Positions 34,496 through 43,050 of a DNA stretch of 64,000 bases are shown piece by piece (positions within the stretch are counted from its first letter, which is position 1; the number at the start of each line of letters is the position of its first letter). The notes below the pieces were generated by a model, which made no database searches, was not told the origin of the DNA, and saw only the letters and a list, made by a program, of their open reading frames with translations. Origin of the DNA: an uncultured Sediminibacterium sp. (GTDB lineage Bacteria; Bacteroidota; Bacteroidia; Chitinophagales; Chitinophagaceae); NCBI RefSeq assembly GCF_946481145.1, contig NZ_CAMLMJ010000013.1, forward strand, positions 1 to 64,000, given 5' to 3'. Both the position numbers and the translations under genes were made by a program.

Positions 34496-37400
34496 ATGAG
34501 AAAAAGTCTAACACTGTTAGCTGCTGCTTTGCTGTGGACACTATCCAGCTTTGCACAAACAGTGGTGGTACAGGGTCAGGTTTCTGACGACAGAGGACCG
34601 GTACCAAATGCCACTATTCAAGAAAAAGGCACTACAAATGCCGTAAAGGCCGATGATTTCGGCAAGTTTACCTTAAGAGTTAAGCAGGGTTCAAAAGTTA
34701 CTGTTTCAGCCGTTGGCCATGAAACGTATGAGTTTACTGCTTCATCTGCTTATCAGAACATCCAAATCAAAACACTGGCAGGCGAACTGGAAGAAGTATT
34801 CGTAACAAGTGCCTTCGGTGTAAAAAAATCACAGCGTACAACACCATTTAGCTCACAGGTAATCAGCGACGAAAAACTGAATGTTATTCGTCAGCCGAAC
34901 CTGAACAATGCACTTGCCGGTAAAGTGGCTGGTGTTCAGTTCAGGGGACAGTCTGCTGCCAAACTGAACGACCAGGGTTTCCTGCGTATTCGTGGTGGTG
35001 GTTCATTGACTGACCAGGGTGCTATATATGTTGTAGATGGTACTATTACTAACTCATTCGACATTAACCCGGATGATGTAGCTGATATCACTGTATTAAA
35101 AGGTGCGAATGCTACTGCTTTGTTTGGTAGCCGTGCTGGTAACGGTGCAATTGTAATCAGCACCAAGAAAGGATCAAGAAGCAAGGGTATTGGTGTTGAA
35201 GTAAACCAGTCTGTTACTTTCGACAAAATGGCTTACCTCCCTCAGTACCAGAATTCATACGGTGGTGGTGATGGTGATTGGTTAACTTTTAACTATGTTG
35301 CTGGTATGCCAACAGAATGGCAGGCTTTGAACGGAAAGCGCTACCGCGATTTCACGGATGATGCTTCTTGGGGTCCGAAATTAGATGGATCAGAATATAT
35401 TCCCTGGTATGCATTCATACCTGGTCATGCACGTTCAAGCAAAACTGCAAGCTTTACGCCTCAGCCAAATAATGCTAAGGATTTCTGGAACACTGGTGTA
35501 ACATCTAATACCAACGTAAGTTTCTCTCATAATAATGGAGCAGGAACAAGTCTTCGTGTATCTTATACAAACCAAACTATCAAGGGTACACTTGAAAACA
35601 GTAAATCTCTCAGAAACTCATTGAATACTTCATTCAGTATGGATCTGGGACAATATGTTACTGTAGGTGCTAACATCAACTATACCAATCAGCGTATCAG
35701 TGGTGATTTCGCTGATGGATATGCAAATCAGTCTGCTGGTAACTTCAGCCAGTGGTTCCACCGCGATCTTGATATCGATATCATGCGTGAACTGTCTGGT
35801 TTAAAAACACCAATTGGTACTTTTGCTTCATGGAACTTCCGTCGTAATCCGGGTTCATGGAGTGCTGCTGCACCAAGAAACAGTGTTTATTCTGCAAACT
35901 ATTGGTATAATCCGTTTACTTATTTTCAGAATATTGATCTTACGCAAAGAAGAGACAGGCTTTATGGTGATGTAAACCTGACTATTAAATTCAATAAACA
36001 CTTCAAGTTTAAAGGTGCTGTTCGTAAAGACCAGTTCAGTGGTGGTGTGGAAAATATCTTCCCTTCAATCTTGGAAACTTCTGGTAGCCAAACTGGTTTA
36101 TTGGCAAGTTATGGTACCAGCACAACTGTTAATGGTGAGTGGAACTTTGAAGGTGTTGCTACATACACACAGAAATTCGGCGACTTAGACATCACTGCAA
36201 ATGTGGGTGCTAACAAGCTGAATATTCGTAACAGAAATGTTGCTGCTAATACAAATACAGGTCTAAACGTTCCTGATCTGTATGCTATCAGCAACTCAAA
36301 AAATGTTCCTACTATTACGAATGGTAGATCAGACCAACAAGCTAATTCACTGTTTACATTTGGTGATATTGAGTATAAAAAATACCTCAGTTTAACTTGG
36401 GCATTCCGTAACGACTGGTTCTCTACGCTGCCTAAAGGAAATAACTCATTGTTATCTCCATCTGTAGGTGCTTCATTTGTATTCAGCGAATTCACTAAGA
36501 AAATTTCCTGGTTAAGTTTTGGTAAAGTATATGGTTCATGGGGTAAAAAACCAAAAACCCTCAATCCTTATGCACTTAACCTGAACTACTCTGTAAATGC
36601 ACTGTTATGGGGAAGCAACTTCCTGATGTCTACACCAAATGGTAGTCCAGATGCAAACCTGCAAGGTGCATTAACAACTACCTGGGAAGCTGGTGTGGAT
36701 TTACGCTTTGCTAAAAACAAAGTTCGTTTGAATGTGGTTTACTACAATGAAACCAATAACAAAGAGCCTCTTGCTGTAACTGTAAGTGGTGTAAGTGGTT
36801 TCACCTCACAAACCATCAATGCAGCTTCTGTAAGCCGTTCTGGTTTAGAAGTTGAATTAGGTGTGAGTGTAATGAAGAAAAGAAACTTTAGCTGGGAACT
36901 TAATAAAACATTTGCTTACCTGTTAGATAACAAAGTAAATGCACTTGCTCCTGGTTTAACAAGCTACACACTTGCTGGTGGTTCATTCGGTACTCGTTTT
37001 GCCCGTGCTTTCCACTTTGTGGGTCAGCAGTGGGGTATGTTAAGAGGTGGTGGTATCAAGCGTAATGCTGATGGCCAACCATTGATTACAACCAATGGCT
37101 TCAGTGGAGGTTTGGGATGGTATCAGGCTGAAACCAACAAAGATTGGGGTTCAGTTGTACCAAAACTGACTGGTGGGTTACAGAACTTTATCTCTTACAA
37201 AAACTGGAATGTTGGTATGACCTTCGATTACCAGGTAGGTGGTAAATTCTTCTCACTTTCTGAAATGTGGGGTAACTTCTCTGGTCTGATGGCTCCAACT
37301 GCTTCTATCAACGACAAAGGAAACAATGTTCGTGAAGATGTTGCTGCAGGCGGTGGTGTTCGTGTAAGAGGTGTTGATGCTGCAGATGGTAAAACTCCTG

Positions 37401-37714
37401 TAGATGTGTACATCAGTGCATACGACTATTATCACCAGTTCTACTATCAGCAAATTGCTGAGCCATTTGTACACAGCTTATCTTTCGTGAAACTCCGTGA
37501 ATTAAGCGTAGGTTATGCTATACCAACGCAGAAACTGGGTAAAGTAGGAAAGGTATTCCAGGGTGCATCTTTATCAGTAATTGCGCGTAACCTGTTCTTT
37601 ATTTACCGCGACAGCAAAAACTTCGATCCATCTGAAATCAGTGGTGTACAAGGTGAAGACGGTAACTTACCAGGTGCTCGTTCAATCGGATTTAACTTAA
37701 AACTTAATTTCTAA
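34496..37714 (+). CDS. SusC/RagA-family TonB-linked outer membrane transporter
   Basis: This 1072-aa protein should form the gated outer-membrane barrel that imports oligomers with energy from TonB. It has a signal peptide (MRKSLTLLAAALLW, cleavage near FAQ), a carboxypeptidase-like regulatory domain (VQGQVSDDRGPVPNATI), a plug domain with RIRGGGSLTDQGAIYVVDG, and a barrel ending in the aromatic terminus FNLKLNF. The frame is open to a TTG at 34451, but the ATG at 34496 fits the signal peptide. The SusD-type partner starts 14 bp downstream. No regulator or CAZyme is adjacent, so the substrate is unknown. Confidence 0.95.
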   Translation: MRKSLTLLAAALLWTLSSFAQTVVVQGQVSDDRGPVPNATIQEKGTTNAVKADDFGKFTLRVKQGSKVTVSAVGHETYEFTASSAYQNIQIKTLAGELEEVFVTSAFGVKKSQRTTPFSSQVISDEKLNVIRQPNLNNALAGKVAGVQFRGQSAAKLNDQGFLRIRGGGSLTDQGAIYVVDGTITNSFDINPDDVADITVLKGANATALFGSRAGNGAIVISTKKGSRSKGIGVEVNQSVTFDKMAYLPQYQNSYGGGDGDWLTFNYVAGMPTEWQALNGKRYRDFTDDASWGPKLDGSEYIPWYAFIPGHARSSKTASFTPQPNNAKDFWNTGVTSNTNVSFSHNNGAGTSLRVSYTNQTIKGTLENSKSLRNSLNTSFSMDLGQYVTVGANINYTNQRISGDFADGYANQSAGNFSQWFHRDLDIDIMRELSGLKTPIGTFASWNFRRNPGSWSAAAPRNSVYSANYWYNPFTYFQNIDLTQRRDRLYGDVNLTIKFNKHFKFKGAVRKDQFSGGVENIFPSILETSGSQTGLLASYGTSTTVNGEWNFEGVATYTQKFGDLDITANVGANKLNIRNRNVAANTNTGLNVPDLYAISNSKNVPTITNGRSDQQANSLFTFGDIEYKKYLSLTWAFRNDWFSTLPKGNNSLLSPSVGASFVFSEFTKKISWLSFGKVYGSWGKKPKTLNPYALNLNYSVNALLWGSNFLMSTPNGSPDANLQGALTTTWEAGVDLRFAKNKVRLNVVYYNETNNKEPLAVTVSGVSGFTSQTINAASVSRSGLEVELGVSVMKKRNFSWELNKTFAYLLDNKVNALAPGLTSYTLAGGSFGTRFARAFHFVGQQWGMLRGGGIKRNADGQPLITTNGFSGGLGWYQAETNKDWGSVVPKLTGGLQNFISYKNWNVGMTFDYQVGGKFFSLSEMWGNFSGLMAPTASINDKGNNVREDVAAGGGVRVRGVDAADGKTPVDVYISAYDYYHQFYYQQIAEPFVHSLSFVKLRELSVGYAIPTQKLGKVGKVFQGASLSVIARNLFFIYRDSKNFDPSEISGVQGEDGNLPGARSIGFNLKLNF

Positions 37715-37728
37715 AACCCTATAATATC

Positions 37729-39177
37729 ATGTATATGAAACAAGTGAATTTAAAAAGAGCCGCGATGGCATTAGGGGTTTTTGCTACCTTATTAACGGGT
37801 TGTAGTAAAGGAATTGATGACTTCGGTAATATCAATGCCAATCCTAATGCTACTACTGTACCTATTACATCTGCATTGCTTACCAACGTATTGGCAGGCG
37901 CTGGTGGATATATTTGGGGAAATGGTATCAATACCCAGGCGGGCCTGTACTGTCAGTATATGTCTGAAACCCAGTACACCGATGCTTCAAGGTATGCAAC
38001 ACCTGTAATTAACTGGGATGGTACTTATTCAGGTGATCTTTATGATCTCCAGAATATCATCAATGTAAATACCAATCCTGATACAAAAGCTGCTGCTGCA
38101 CAGTTTGGTTCTAACAATAACCAAATTGCCATTGCACGTATCCTGAAAGCTTTCAATTTCTGGATGCTGACAGATGCTTATGGTGATATTCCATATTTTG
38201 AAGCTTTGAAAGGAAACGGAACCATTGCTTATGATAAGCAAGAGCTCATTTATCCTGATCTGATCAAAGAATTGAAAGAAGCAGTTGCTCAATTTGATGG
38301 TGGACTTACCGTTCAAGGTGATGTTCTCTACAGTGGTAATACTACCAAATGGAAAAAGTTTGCTAACTCACTCATTGCTTCAATAGCACTGCGTATGTCT
38401 AAAGCAAACCCAACATTGGGTAAAGCTGAATTTGCTGCTGCTATTGCTGCAGGTGTAATTGATAGCAATTCTGATAATGCTGCACTGGTTTATCCAGGCG
38501 GTAACTATCGTAACCCTATCTACAACTATTATGTAGTTACACAGCGTTTCGACTTTGCAGTTAGCCAGACTGTTACAGACCAGCTTACCGCTAAGAACGA
38601 TCCTCGTATCAATGTGTATACCAGCAATGCTAAAGGTTTTCCTTATGGTTTAACTCGTGCTGATGCTTTGGCATGGCAGACTAGCAACCCAACTTTTGGA
38701 TTCCTTTACAGCTTTACTACTACACCTCAAACCATGCCTATGTATCTGATGACTGCGGGACAGGTTTACCTGGCTCGTGCTGAAGCAGCTCGTTTAGGTT
38801 GGACTACAGAACTGGCAGCTACTAACTATGTGGCTGGTATTACTGCTGAAATGAATCGTTGGGGTATTACTAATACAACCACAATTGCAAATTACCTGGC
38901 TCAGACAAATATTGCTTTAACCGGTACTGGTACCGATGCGCAAAAAATTGCAGAGCAAAGATGGTTAGCTTACTATCCTGATGGAAATCAGGGTTGGGCT
39001 GAATATCGCAGAACAGGTTTCCCTGCTATGGCTCCTGTTCCAGGTTCTACAAATGCGGTTCCAAGACGTATTCCTTACGGAACAAACGAACCATTGTACA
39101 ACCCAACCAACTATGCTTCTGCGGCAGCGAATTACAATTCTAATTCAATGAACGCAAAAGTTTGGTGGGATAAATAG
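37729..39177 (+). CDS. SusD/RagB-like surface lipoprotein
   Basis: The 482-aa protein is the lid lipoprotein that works with the SusC barrel just upstream. It has a lipoprotein signal with lipobox LLTGC at about residue 25, then a helical TPR-like body with features of the second SusD family (SusD/RagB nutrient-binding lipoprotein), such as FNFWMLTDAYGDIPYFEAL and WWDK at the end. A second ATG two codons in (37735) is an equally good start. The pair forms one operon closed by the terminator at 39259. Confidence 0.92.
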   Translation: MYMKQVNLKRAAMALGVFATLLTGCSKGIDDFGNINANPNATTVPITSALLTNVLAGAGGYIWGNGINTQAGLYCQYMSETQYTDASRYATPVINWDGTYSGDLYDLQNIINVNTNPDTKAAAAQFGSNNNQIAIARILKAFNFWMLTDAYGDIPYFEALKGNGTIAYDKQELIYPDLIKELKEAVAQFDGGLTVQGDVLYSGNTTKWKKFANSLIASIALRMSKANPTLGKAEFAAAIAAGVIDSNSDNAALVYPGGNYRNPIYNYYVVTQRFDFAVSQTVTDQLTAKNDPRINVYTSNAKGFPYGLTRADALAWQTSNPTFGFLYSFTTTPQTMPMYLMTAGQVYLARAEAARLGWTTELAATNYVAGITAEMNRWGITNTTTIANYLAQTNIALTGTGTDAQKIAEQRWLAYYPDGNQGWAEYRRTGFPAMAPVPGSTNAVPRRIPYGTNEPLYNPTNYASAAANYNSNSMNAKVWWDK

Positions 39178-39258
39178 TGCGATAAATTTGGAATTGTTGT
39201 ATATTCCAATTGAATAACTAGTCACTCGTTTTCAGTTTTTATAGTTTATCATGCACAT

Positions 39259-39295
39259 GAGAACGGCCGGTAGTAATACCGGCCTTCTCTTTTTT
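39259..39295 (+). terminator. intrinsic terminator of the SusC/SusD operon
   Basis: The stem GAGAA-C-GGCCGGTA pairs with TACCGGCC-TTCTC around a four-base loop (one bulged C) and is followed by six T. Confidence 0.93.
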
Positions 39296-39296
39296 G

Positions 39297-39556
39297 GGCT
39301 ACAAGCTACTAGCTGCAAGCAACAAGCTTCAAGCTACAAGCCTTGATGGTTGCTTATTATAGGTTTTCTGCTATTAACGGAATAAAATTGAGGGGAGATA
39401 ATTTAAGGTCAGCTTATTAAAGAAAGATTTCGTTGCCGTAAATGCACTATCTGCTATTAATAGAACACAAATCTTCGGGATATATAATGATGGATCTTGA
39501 AAATCATGAAAATCTGTGTTCCATAATACGCTTGAATTATCAAAGCGACCCCTCGG
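39297..39556 (-). mobile_element. MITE-like element, inverted copy
   Basis: It begins with six heptamers (CTACAAG, CTACTAG, CTGCAAG, CAACAAG, CTTCAAG, CTACAAG). The sequence CACTATCTGCTATTAATAGA and half of the central hairpin follow; the hairpin is partly decayed. The distal end reads AAGCGACCCCTCGG, a weak match to the element end. It fills most of the 39178-39605 gap. Confidence 0.7.
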
Positions 39557-39579
39557 AGCAACTCGTGTTCAATTTTCCC

Positions 39580-39587
39580 TACTTTTG
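39580..39587 (+). promoter_or_regulatory. -7 box of the DUF3467 gene
   Basis: TACTTTTG matches TAnnTTTG and lies 18 nt from the ATG at 39606. Confidence 0.5.
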
Positions 39588-39605
39588 TTCTTCATAAAGA
39601 ACGAT

Positions 39606-39914
39606 ATGGAACAACAACCCAATAATCAACTGAATATCGAAATCAGTGAAGAGATGGCTGAAGGTGAATATGCAAACCTGGCTATTATTACCCACAGTAA
39701 TGCCGAATTTGTAATCGATTTTGTAAACGTAATGCCCGGAACTCCCAAAAGCCGTGTAAAATCCCGGATCATCTTTACGCCTATGCACGCAAAGCGTTTC
39801 ATGAAGGCACTGGAAGAAAATATCGAAAGATTTGAAGCAGCCAATGGTACTATTCAAGACCTTGAACATATTGAAATACCCATGAATTTCGGTGGTCCAA
39901 CGGCGCAGGCGTAA
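39606..39914 (+). CDS. DUF3467 family protein
   Basis: The 102-aa acidic cytosolic protein contains EGEYANLAIITHSNAEFVIDFVNVMPG and RIIFTPMHAKRFMKALEENI, the conserved core of DUF3467, a small domain with no established function. The frame is open from 39516, but the ATG at 39606, after a -7 box, gives the usual length. The gene is bracketed by two MITE-like copies in opposite orientation. No operon partner is seen. Confidence 0.88.
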   Translation: MEQQPNNQLNIEISEEMAEGEYANLAIITHSNAEFVIDFVNVMPGTPKSRVKSRIIFTPMHAKRFMKALEENIERFEAANGTIQDLEHIEIPMNFGGPTAQA

Positions 39915-39924
39915 AGTAATAATC

Positions 39925-40192
39925 GGAAGTTTAGCTGCAAGCTGCAAGCCTCAAGCTACAAGCTATGCATATGACGGGACACAGATTTTCAAGATTTATC
40001 ATGATAGATCATGAAAATCCGTGTTCTATTAATAACAGACCGTGCAATAACAGCAATCAACTATTTCTTCAACAAGCTGATTTTATATTATCTAATTCGC
40101 AAGCACGCTTATTTATTTCATCAATAGCAGAAAACCTATAACAAGCAGCCATCAGGCTTGCAGCTTGCAGCCTGCCGCTTGCAGCTATTCCC
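39925..40192 (+). mobile_element. MITE-like element, copy with heptamers at both ends
   Basis: CTGCAAG heptamers stand at the left and CTTGCAG units at the right, inverted to each other. The centre keeps the conserved GGACACAGATTTTCAAGATTT/...ATCCGTGTTCTATTAATA hairpin but is shortened. The outer CTGTCCGGGG ends are not recognisable (left TCGGAAGTTTAG). Confidence 0.7.
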
Positions 40193-40197
40193 ACGCA

Positions 40198-40887
40198 TTA
40201 CAAAAGCCCCTCATCAGCAAAACTGAAATACCCATCCGTACTTACAATAATGTGATCGAGTAGTTTGATATCAAAAAACATCGCGGCATCTTTAATTTTT
40301 CCTGTAATCTGCTCATCTGCTTTACTGGGTTGTAAATTCCCACTCGGGTGGTTATGGCATAACAAGATCGATGTAGCATCGTTTAAAACTGCTTTTTTGA
40401 GGAGTAAACGAATATCAACAACTGTTGCAGTAATTCCCCCTTCACTAATCGTATCCATGGAAATAATTCTATTTCCATGGTTCAGGTAAAGTACCAGGAA
40501 TACTTCATGCCCTTTATGTGCAATTTTTGCCCTTAAAAACTCAGCTACATCCTTGCTGCTTTTTACCACTTCTTTTTTAACAATAAGCTGGTGTCTCCTT
40601 AATCCTAATTCCAATGCGGCAGCAATACTAATAGCTTTTGCAGCCCCAAAACCTTTGATTCCAAGTTTACACATCGATGGAACGGAAAGATTTCCCATGC
40701 TATTCAGGTCGTTATTGCAATGTTGTAAGAGTTCCTTGGCCAATGAAAGAGCAGATTTGCCAGGAATGCCATGGTTAATGAGAATGGCTAATAATTCTGA
40801 ATCACTTAGGTTTTCGGCACCTTTCAGGAGCAATTTTTGCCTTGGCTGGTCGTCTGAGGCCCACTCTTTAATTGTATTTCTTTGCAT
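40198..40887 (-). CDS. radC: RadC/JAB-domain protein (UPF0758)
   Basis: The 229-aa protein has an N-terminal helix-hairpin-helix part (LGIKGFGAAKAISIAAALELG) and a JAMM metallo-domain with His178, His180 and Asp191 in CHNHPSGNLQPSKAD. Despite its name, a DNA-repair role is not established; the JAMM motif predicts a zinc hydrolase. It is divergent from prs with 73 bp between the starts. Confidence 0.93.
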   Translation of the reverse strand: MQRNTIKEWASDDQPRQKLLLKGAENLSDSELLAILINHGIPGKSALSLAKELLQHCNNDLNSMGNLSVPSMCKLGIKGFGAAKAISIAAALELGLRRHQLIVKKEVVKSSKDVAEFLRAKIAHKGHEVFLVLYLNHGNRIISMDTISEGGITATVVDIRLLLKKAVLNDATSILLCHNHPSGNLQPSKADEQITGKIKDAAMFFDIKLLDHIIVSTDGYFSFADEGLL

Positions 40888-40960
40888 GGTAAAAAAAATG
40901 AAATTTTCAAATTATTATTTCTTCGGCGAATCTCTATCTTCGCCGCATATTCCCTCGATT

Positions 40961-41914
40961 ATGAATCCATCTGTCAAGATTTTCTCCGGCACAGGCTCAC
41001 AGAAGCTCGCCGAAAAAATCGCCCAACAATTTGGTGCACCTATCGGTAAAATCAATATCCAGAAATTCAGCGACGGCGAGTTCCAGCCTATTTTCCTGGA
41101 AAGTATCCGTGGCGATTATGTTTTCCTGGTTCAAAGTACCTATGCACCAACCGATAACCTGATGGAATTACTGTTGATGATCGATGCAGCTAAAAGAGCC
41201 AGCGCATATAAAATCATCGCAGTTATCCCATATTATGGCTTCGCCAGACAGGATCGGAAAGACAAACCAAGGGTTGCAATCGGGTCCAAACTTATAGCAA
41301 CTCTGTTGGAAGCAGCCGGAGCGGATAGGGTGATAACGATGGACTTACACGCAGCACAGATTCAGGCCTTTTTTGACGTGCCTGTGGACCATCTTGACAG
41401 TTCGGCAATTTTCATCCCATACATAGAACAATTAAAACTGCAAAACCTCACTTTCGCTGCACCGGATGTAGGAAGTACAAACAGGGTGCGCGAAATAGCC
41501 AGCTATTTTAATGCAGAAATGGTTATTTGCGACAAACACCGTAAGCGTGCCAATGAAATAGCCAGTATGGTGGTGATAGGAGAGGTTACTGGAAGAGATA
41601 TTGTTCTGGTTGATGATATCTGCGATACAGGTGGTACCCTCGCTAAAGCAGCAGGGTTATTAAAAGAAAAGGGAGCAAGAAGCGTACGTGCCCTGATTAC
41701 CCACCCTGTACTGAGCGGTAAAGCCTACGAGAATATCGAGAACAGTGTGCTGGAAGAATTAGTAGTATGCGACACCATTCCTCTAAAACACGATTCTCCA
41801 AAAATAAAAGTCATTTCAGTTGCCGACCTCTTCGCCATTGCAATCAGAAATGCCTACGAAAATAAAAGTATAACCAGCCTCTTTATCCATTCACAATTGA
41901 AGGGGAGAGGATGA
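40961..41914 (+). CDS. prs: ribose-phosphate pyrophosphokinase
   Basis: Prs makes PRPP from ribose 5-phosphate and ATP for nucleotide, His and Trp synthesis. The 317-aa protein has FSGTGSQKLAEKIA, the flexible loop YYGFARQDRKDKPR, and the PRPP-binding VLVDDICDTGGT. The open frame extends to 40553, over radC on the other strand, but that is a shadow; the ATG at 40961 gives the family length. A near-consensus -7 box (TATCTTCG at 40935-40942) supports it. Confidence 0.97.
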   Translation: MNPSVKIFSGTGSQKLAEKIAQQFGAPIGKINIQKFSDGEFQPIFLESIRGDYVFLVQSTYAPTDNLMELLLMIDAAKRASAYKIIAVIPYYGFARQDRKDKPRVAIGSKLIATLLEAAGADRVITMDLHAAQIQAFFDVPVDHLDSSAIFIPYIEQLKLQNLTFAAPDVGSTNRVREIASYFNAEMVICDKHRKRANEIASMVVIGEVTGRDIVLVDDICDTGGTLAKAAGLLKEKGARSVRALITHPVLSGKAYENIENSVLEELVVCDTIPLKHDSPKIKVISVADLFAIAIRNAYENKSITSLFIHSQLKGRG

Positions 41915-41942
41915 TGAGTAAGCTTTAAGCTGCAAGCCATTG

Positions 41943-42232
41943 CTGTCCGGGAAAAATAGGCTGCGAGCTTTTAGCCTCTAGCTTCTAGCCATGATTGGTG
42001 CTTGTTTTAGTTTTTTTGCTATTATTTGAATAAATGGCAGGGCTTGCGAATTAGAAAATTTTAAGTCAGTTACTTAAAGAAATATTTGGTTGTCATAAAT
42101 GCACTATCTGCTATTAATAGAACACGGATCTCCATGATTTTCAAGAACTATCATGATAAATCCTGAAAATCATGAAAATCTGTGTTCCAACATACGCTAC
42201 ACCTATGACTCGCTGTTAAATTTCCCCGGACA
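41943..42232 (-). mobile_element. MITE-like element, inverted copy with both ends (290 bp)
   Basis: Both ends are recognisable: CTGTCCGGGAAAAAT on the left and AAATTTCCCCGGACA on the right. The central hairpin (CACGGATCTCCATGATTTTC...) and the CACTATCTGCTATTAATAGA block match the other copies. CATTG stands just outside on both sides (41938-41942 and 42234-42238), a possible 5-bp target duplication. The heptamer end is changed to GCTTCTAGCC-like units. It fills most of the 41915-42404 gap. Confidence 0.75.
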
Positions 42233-42327
42233 TCATTGGCCCTAACTTTCATCTGAAAAAACTATATAATACTAAATTATCAGATTGATAATCAATAGTT
42301 TATATTCTATTTTGATATTATTTATTT

Positions 42328-42358
42328 GCTAGTAGCTAGAAGCTGGCAGCTAGTAGCC
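42328..42358. repeat. heptamer repeat, GCTAGTA type
   Basis: Four units (GCTAGTA, GCTAGAA, GCTGGCA, GCTAGTA) lie 20 bp upstream of the rplY -7 box, in the place of its -35 region. Confidence 0.8.
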
Positions 42359-42378
42359 AAAAATCGAAGATTTTCCCG

Positions 42379-42386
42379 TACTTTTG
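42379..42386 (+). promoter_or_regulatory. -7 box of rplY
   Basis: TACTTTTG matches TAnnTTTG and lies 18 nt before the ATG at 42405. Confidence 0.55.
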
Positions 42387-42404
42387 CCGTCCAAAATTTT
42401 AAAC

Positions 42405-42995
42405 ATGAAAACAATTACAATCGAAGGACAACTGAGGACCGAACATGGCAAAAAAGCCGCCCGCCAGATTCGCTCTCAGGAAAACGTGCCAGGTGTAATT
42501 TACGGGGGTGCACAGGAGATTAATTTCTACGCTCCTGCAAAGGCTTTCAAGCCCTTAGTTTACACAAGCGAATTCCAACTGGCAGAAGTTAAAGTAGACG
42601 GCAAAACTTTTAAATGTATTCTGAAAGATCTTCAGTTCGACAAAGTGGATGATTCATTGATCCACGTTGACCTGCTTGAACTCGTAGACGACAAAAAAGT
42701 AGTTGCTACTTTACCACTCAAATTTGTTGGTACTTCTGTAGGTGTTAAAGAAGGTGGTAAACTGGTTACCAAAATGAAAGCACTGAAAGTAAAAACACTT
42801 CCTAAAGACCTGAGAGAGAACATCTCTGTTGATATTACCTCACTTGAACTGAATGGCAATATCCGTGTAGAAGATGTAATCGCAGAAAACATGGAAATCC
42901 TCAACTCTCCACGTATTCCTATCGCTTCGGTGGTAATGACACGTCAGTTAAAGCAGGAAGAAGCTTCTGCTGCTAAAGAAGAGAAGAAAAAATAA
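42405..42995 (+). CDS. rplY: 50S ribosomal protein L25/Ctc
   Basis: L25 binds 5S rRNA in the large ribosomal subunit. The 196-aa protein is of the long Ctc type: an N-terminal L25 domain (about 1-92; GQLRTEHGKKAARQIRSQ, VPGVIYGG) and a C-terminal beta domain (DKKVVATLPLKFVGTSVGVKEGG), with a Lys/Glu-rich tail. I use the ATG at 42405 because the -7 box lies between it and the upstream in-frame ATG. pth, a usual neighbour, follows after the histidine kinase on the other strand. Confidence 0.96.
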   Translation: MKTITIEGQLRTEHGKKAARQIRSQENVPGVIYGGAQEINFYAPAKAFKPLVYTSEFQLAEVKVDGKTFKCILKDLQFDKVDDSLIHVDLLELVDDKKVVATLPLKFVGTSVGVKEGGKLVTKMKALKVKTLPKDLRENISVDITSLELNGNIRVEDVIAENMEILNSPRIPIASVVMTRQLKQEEASAAKEEKKK

Positions 42996-43016
42996 TGGGT
43001 ATCTACTCCAATATTT

Positions 43017-43050
43017 TAACCCCGGTACAAAATGCCGGGGTTATTTTTTT
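43017..43050 (+). terminator. intrinsic terminator after rplY
   Basis: TAACCCCGG pairs with CCGGGGTTA over nine bases around a nine-base loop, followed by seven T. It touches the stop of the convergent histidine kinase. Confidence 0.92.

Noticed and set aside
34496..39177. SusC/D pair as part of the glycan cluster at 48-64 kb
   Set aside because: About 9 kb of housekeeping genes on both strands and a strong terminator separate them; no evidence links the two.
40553..40960. Long N-terminal extension of prs
   Set aside because: It is the antisense shadow of radC; Prs motifs and length begin at ATG 40961, and a near-consensus -7 box lies just upstream.
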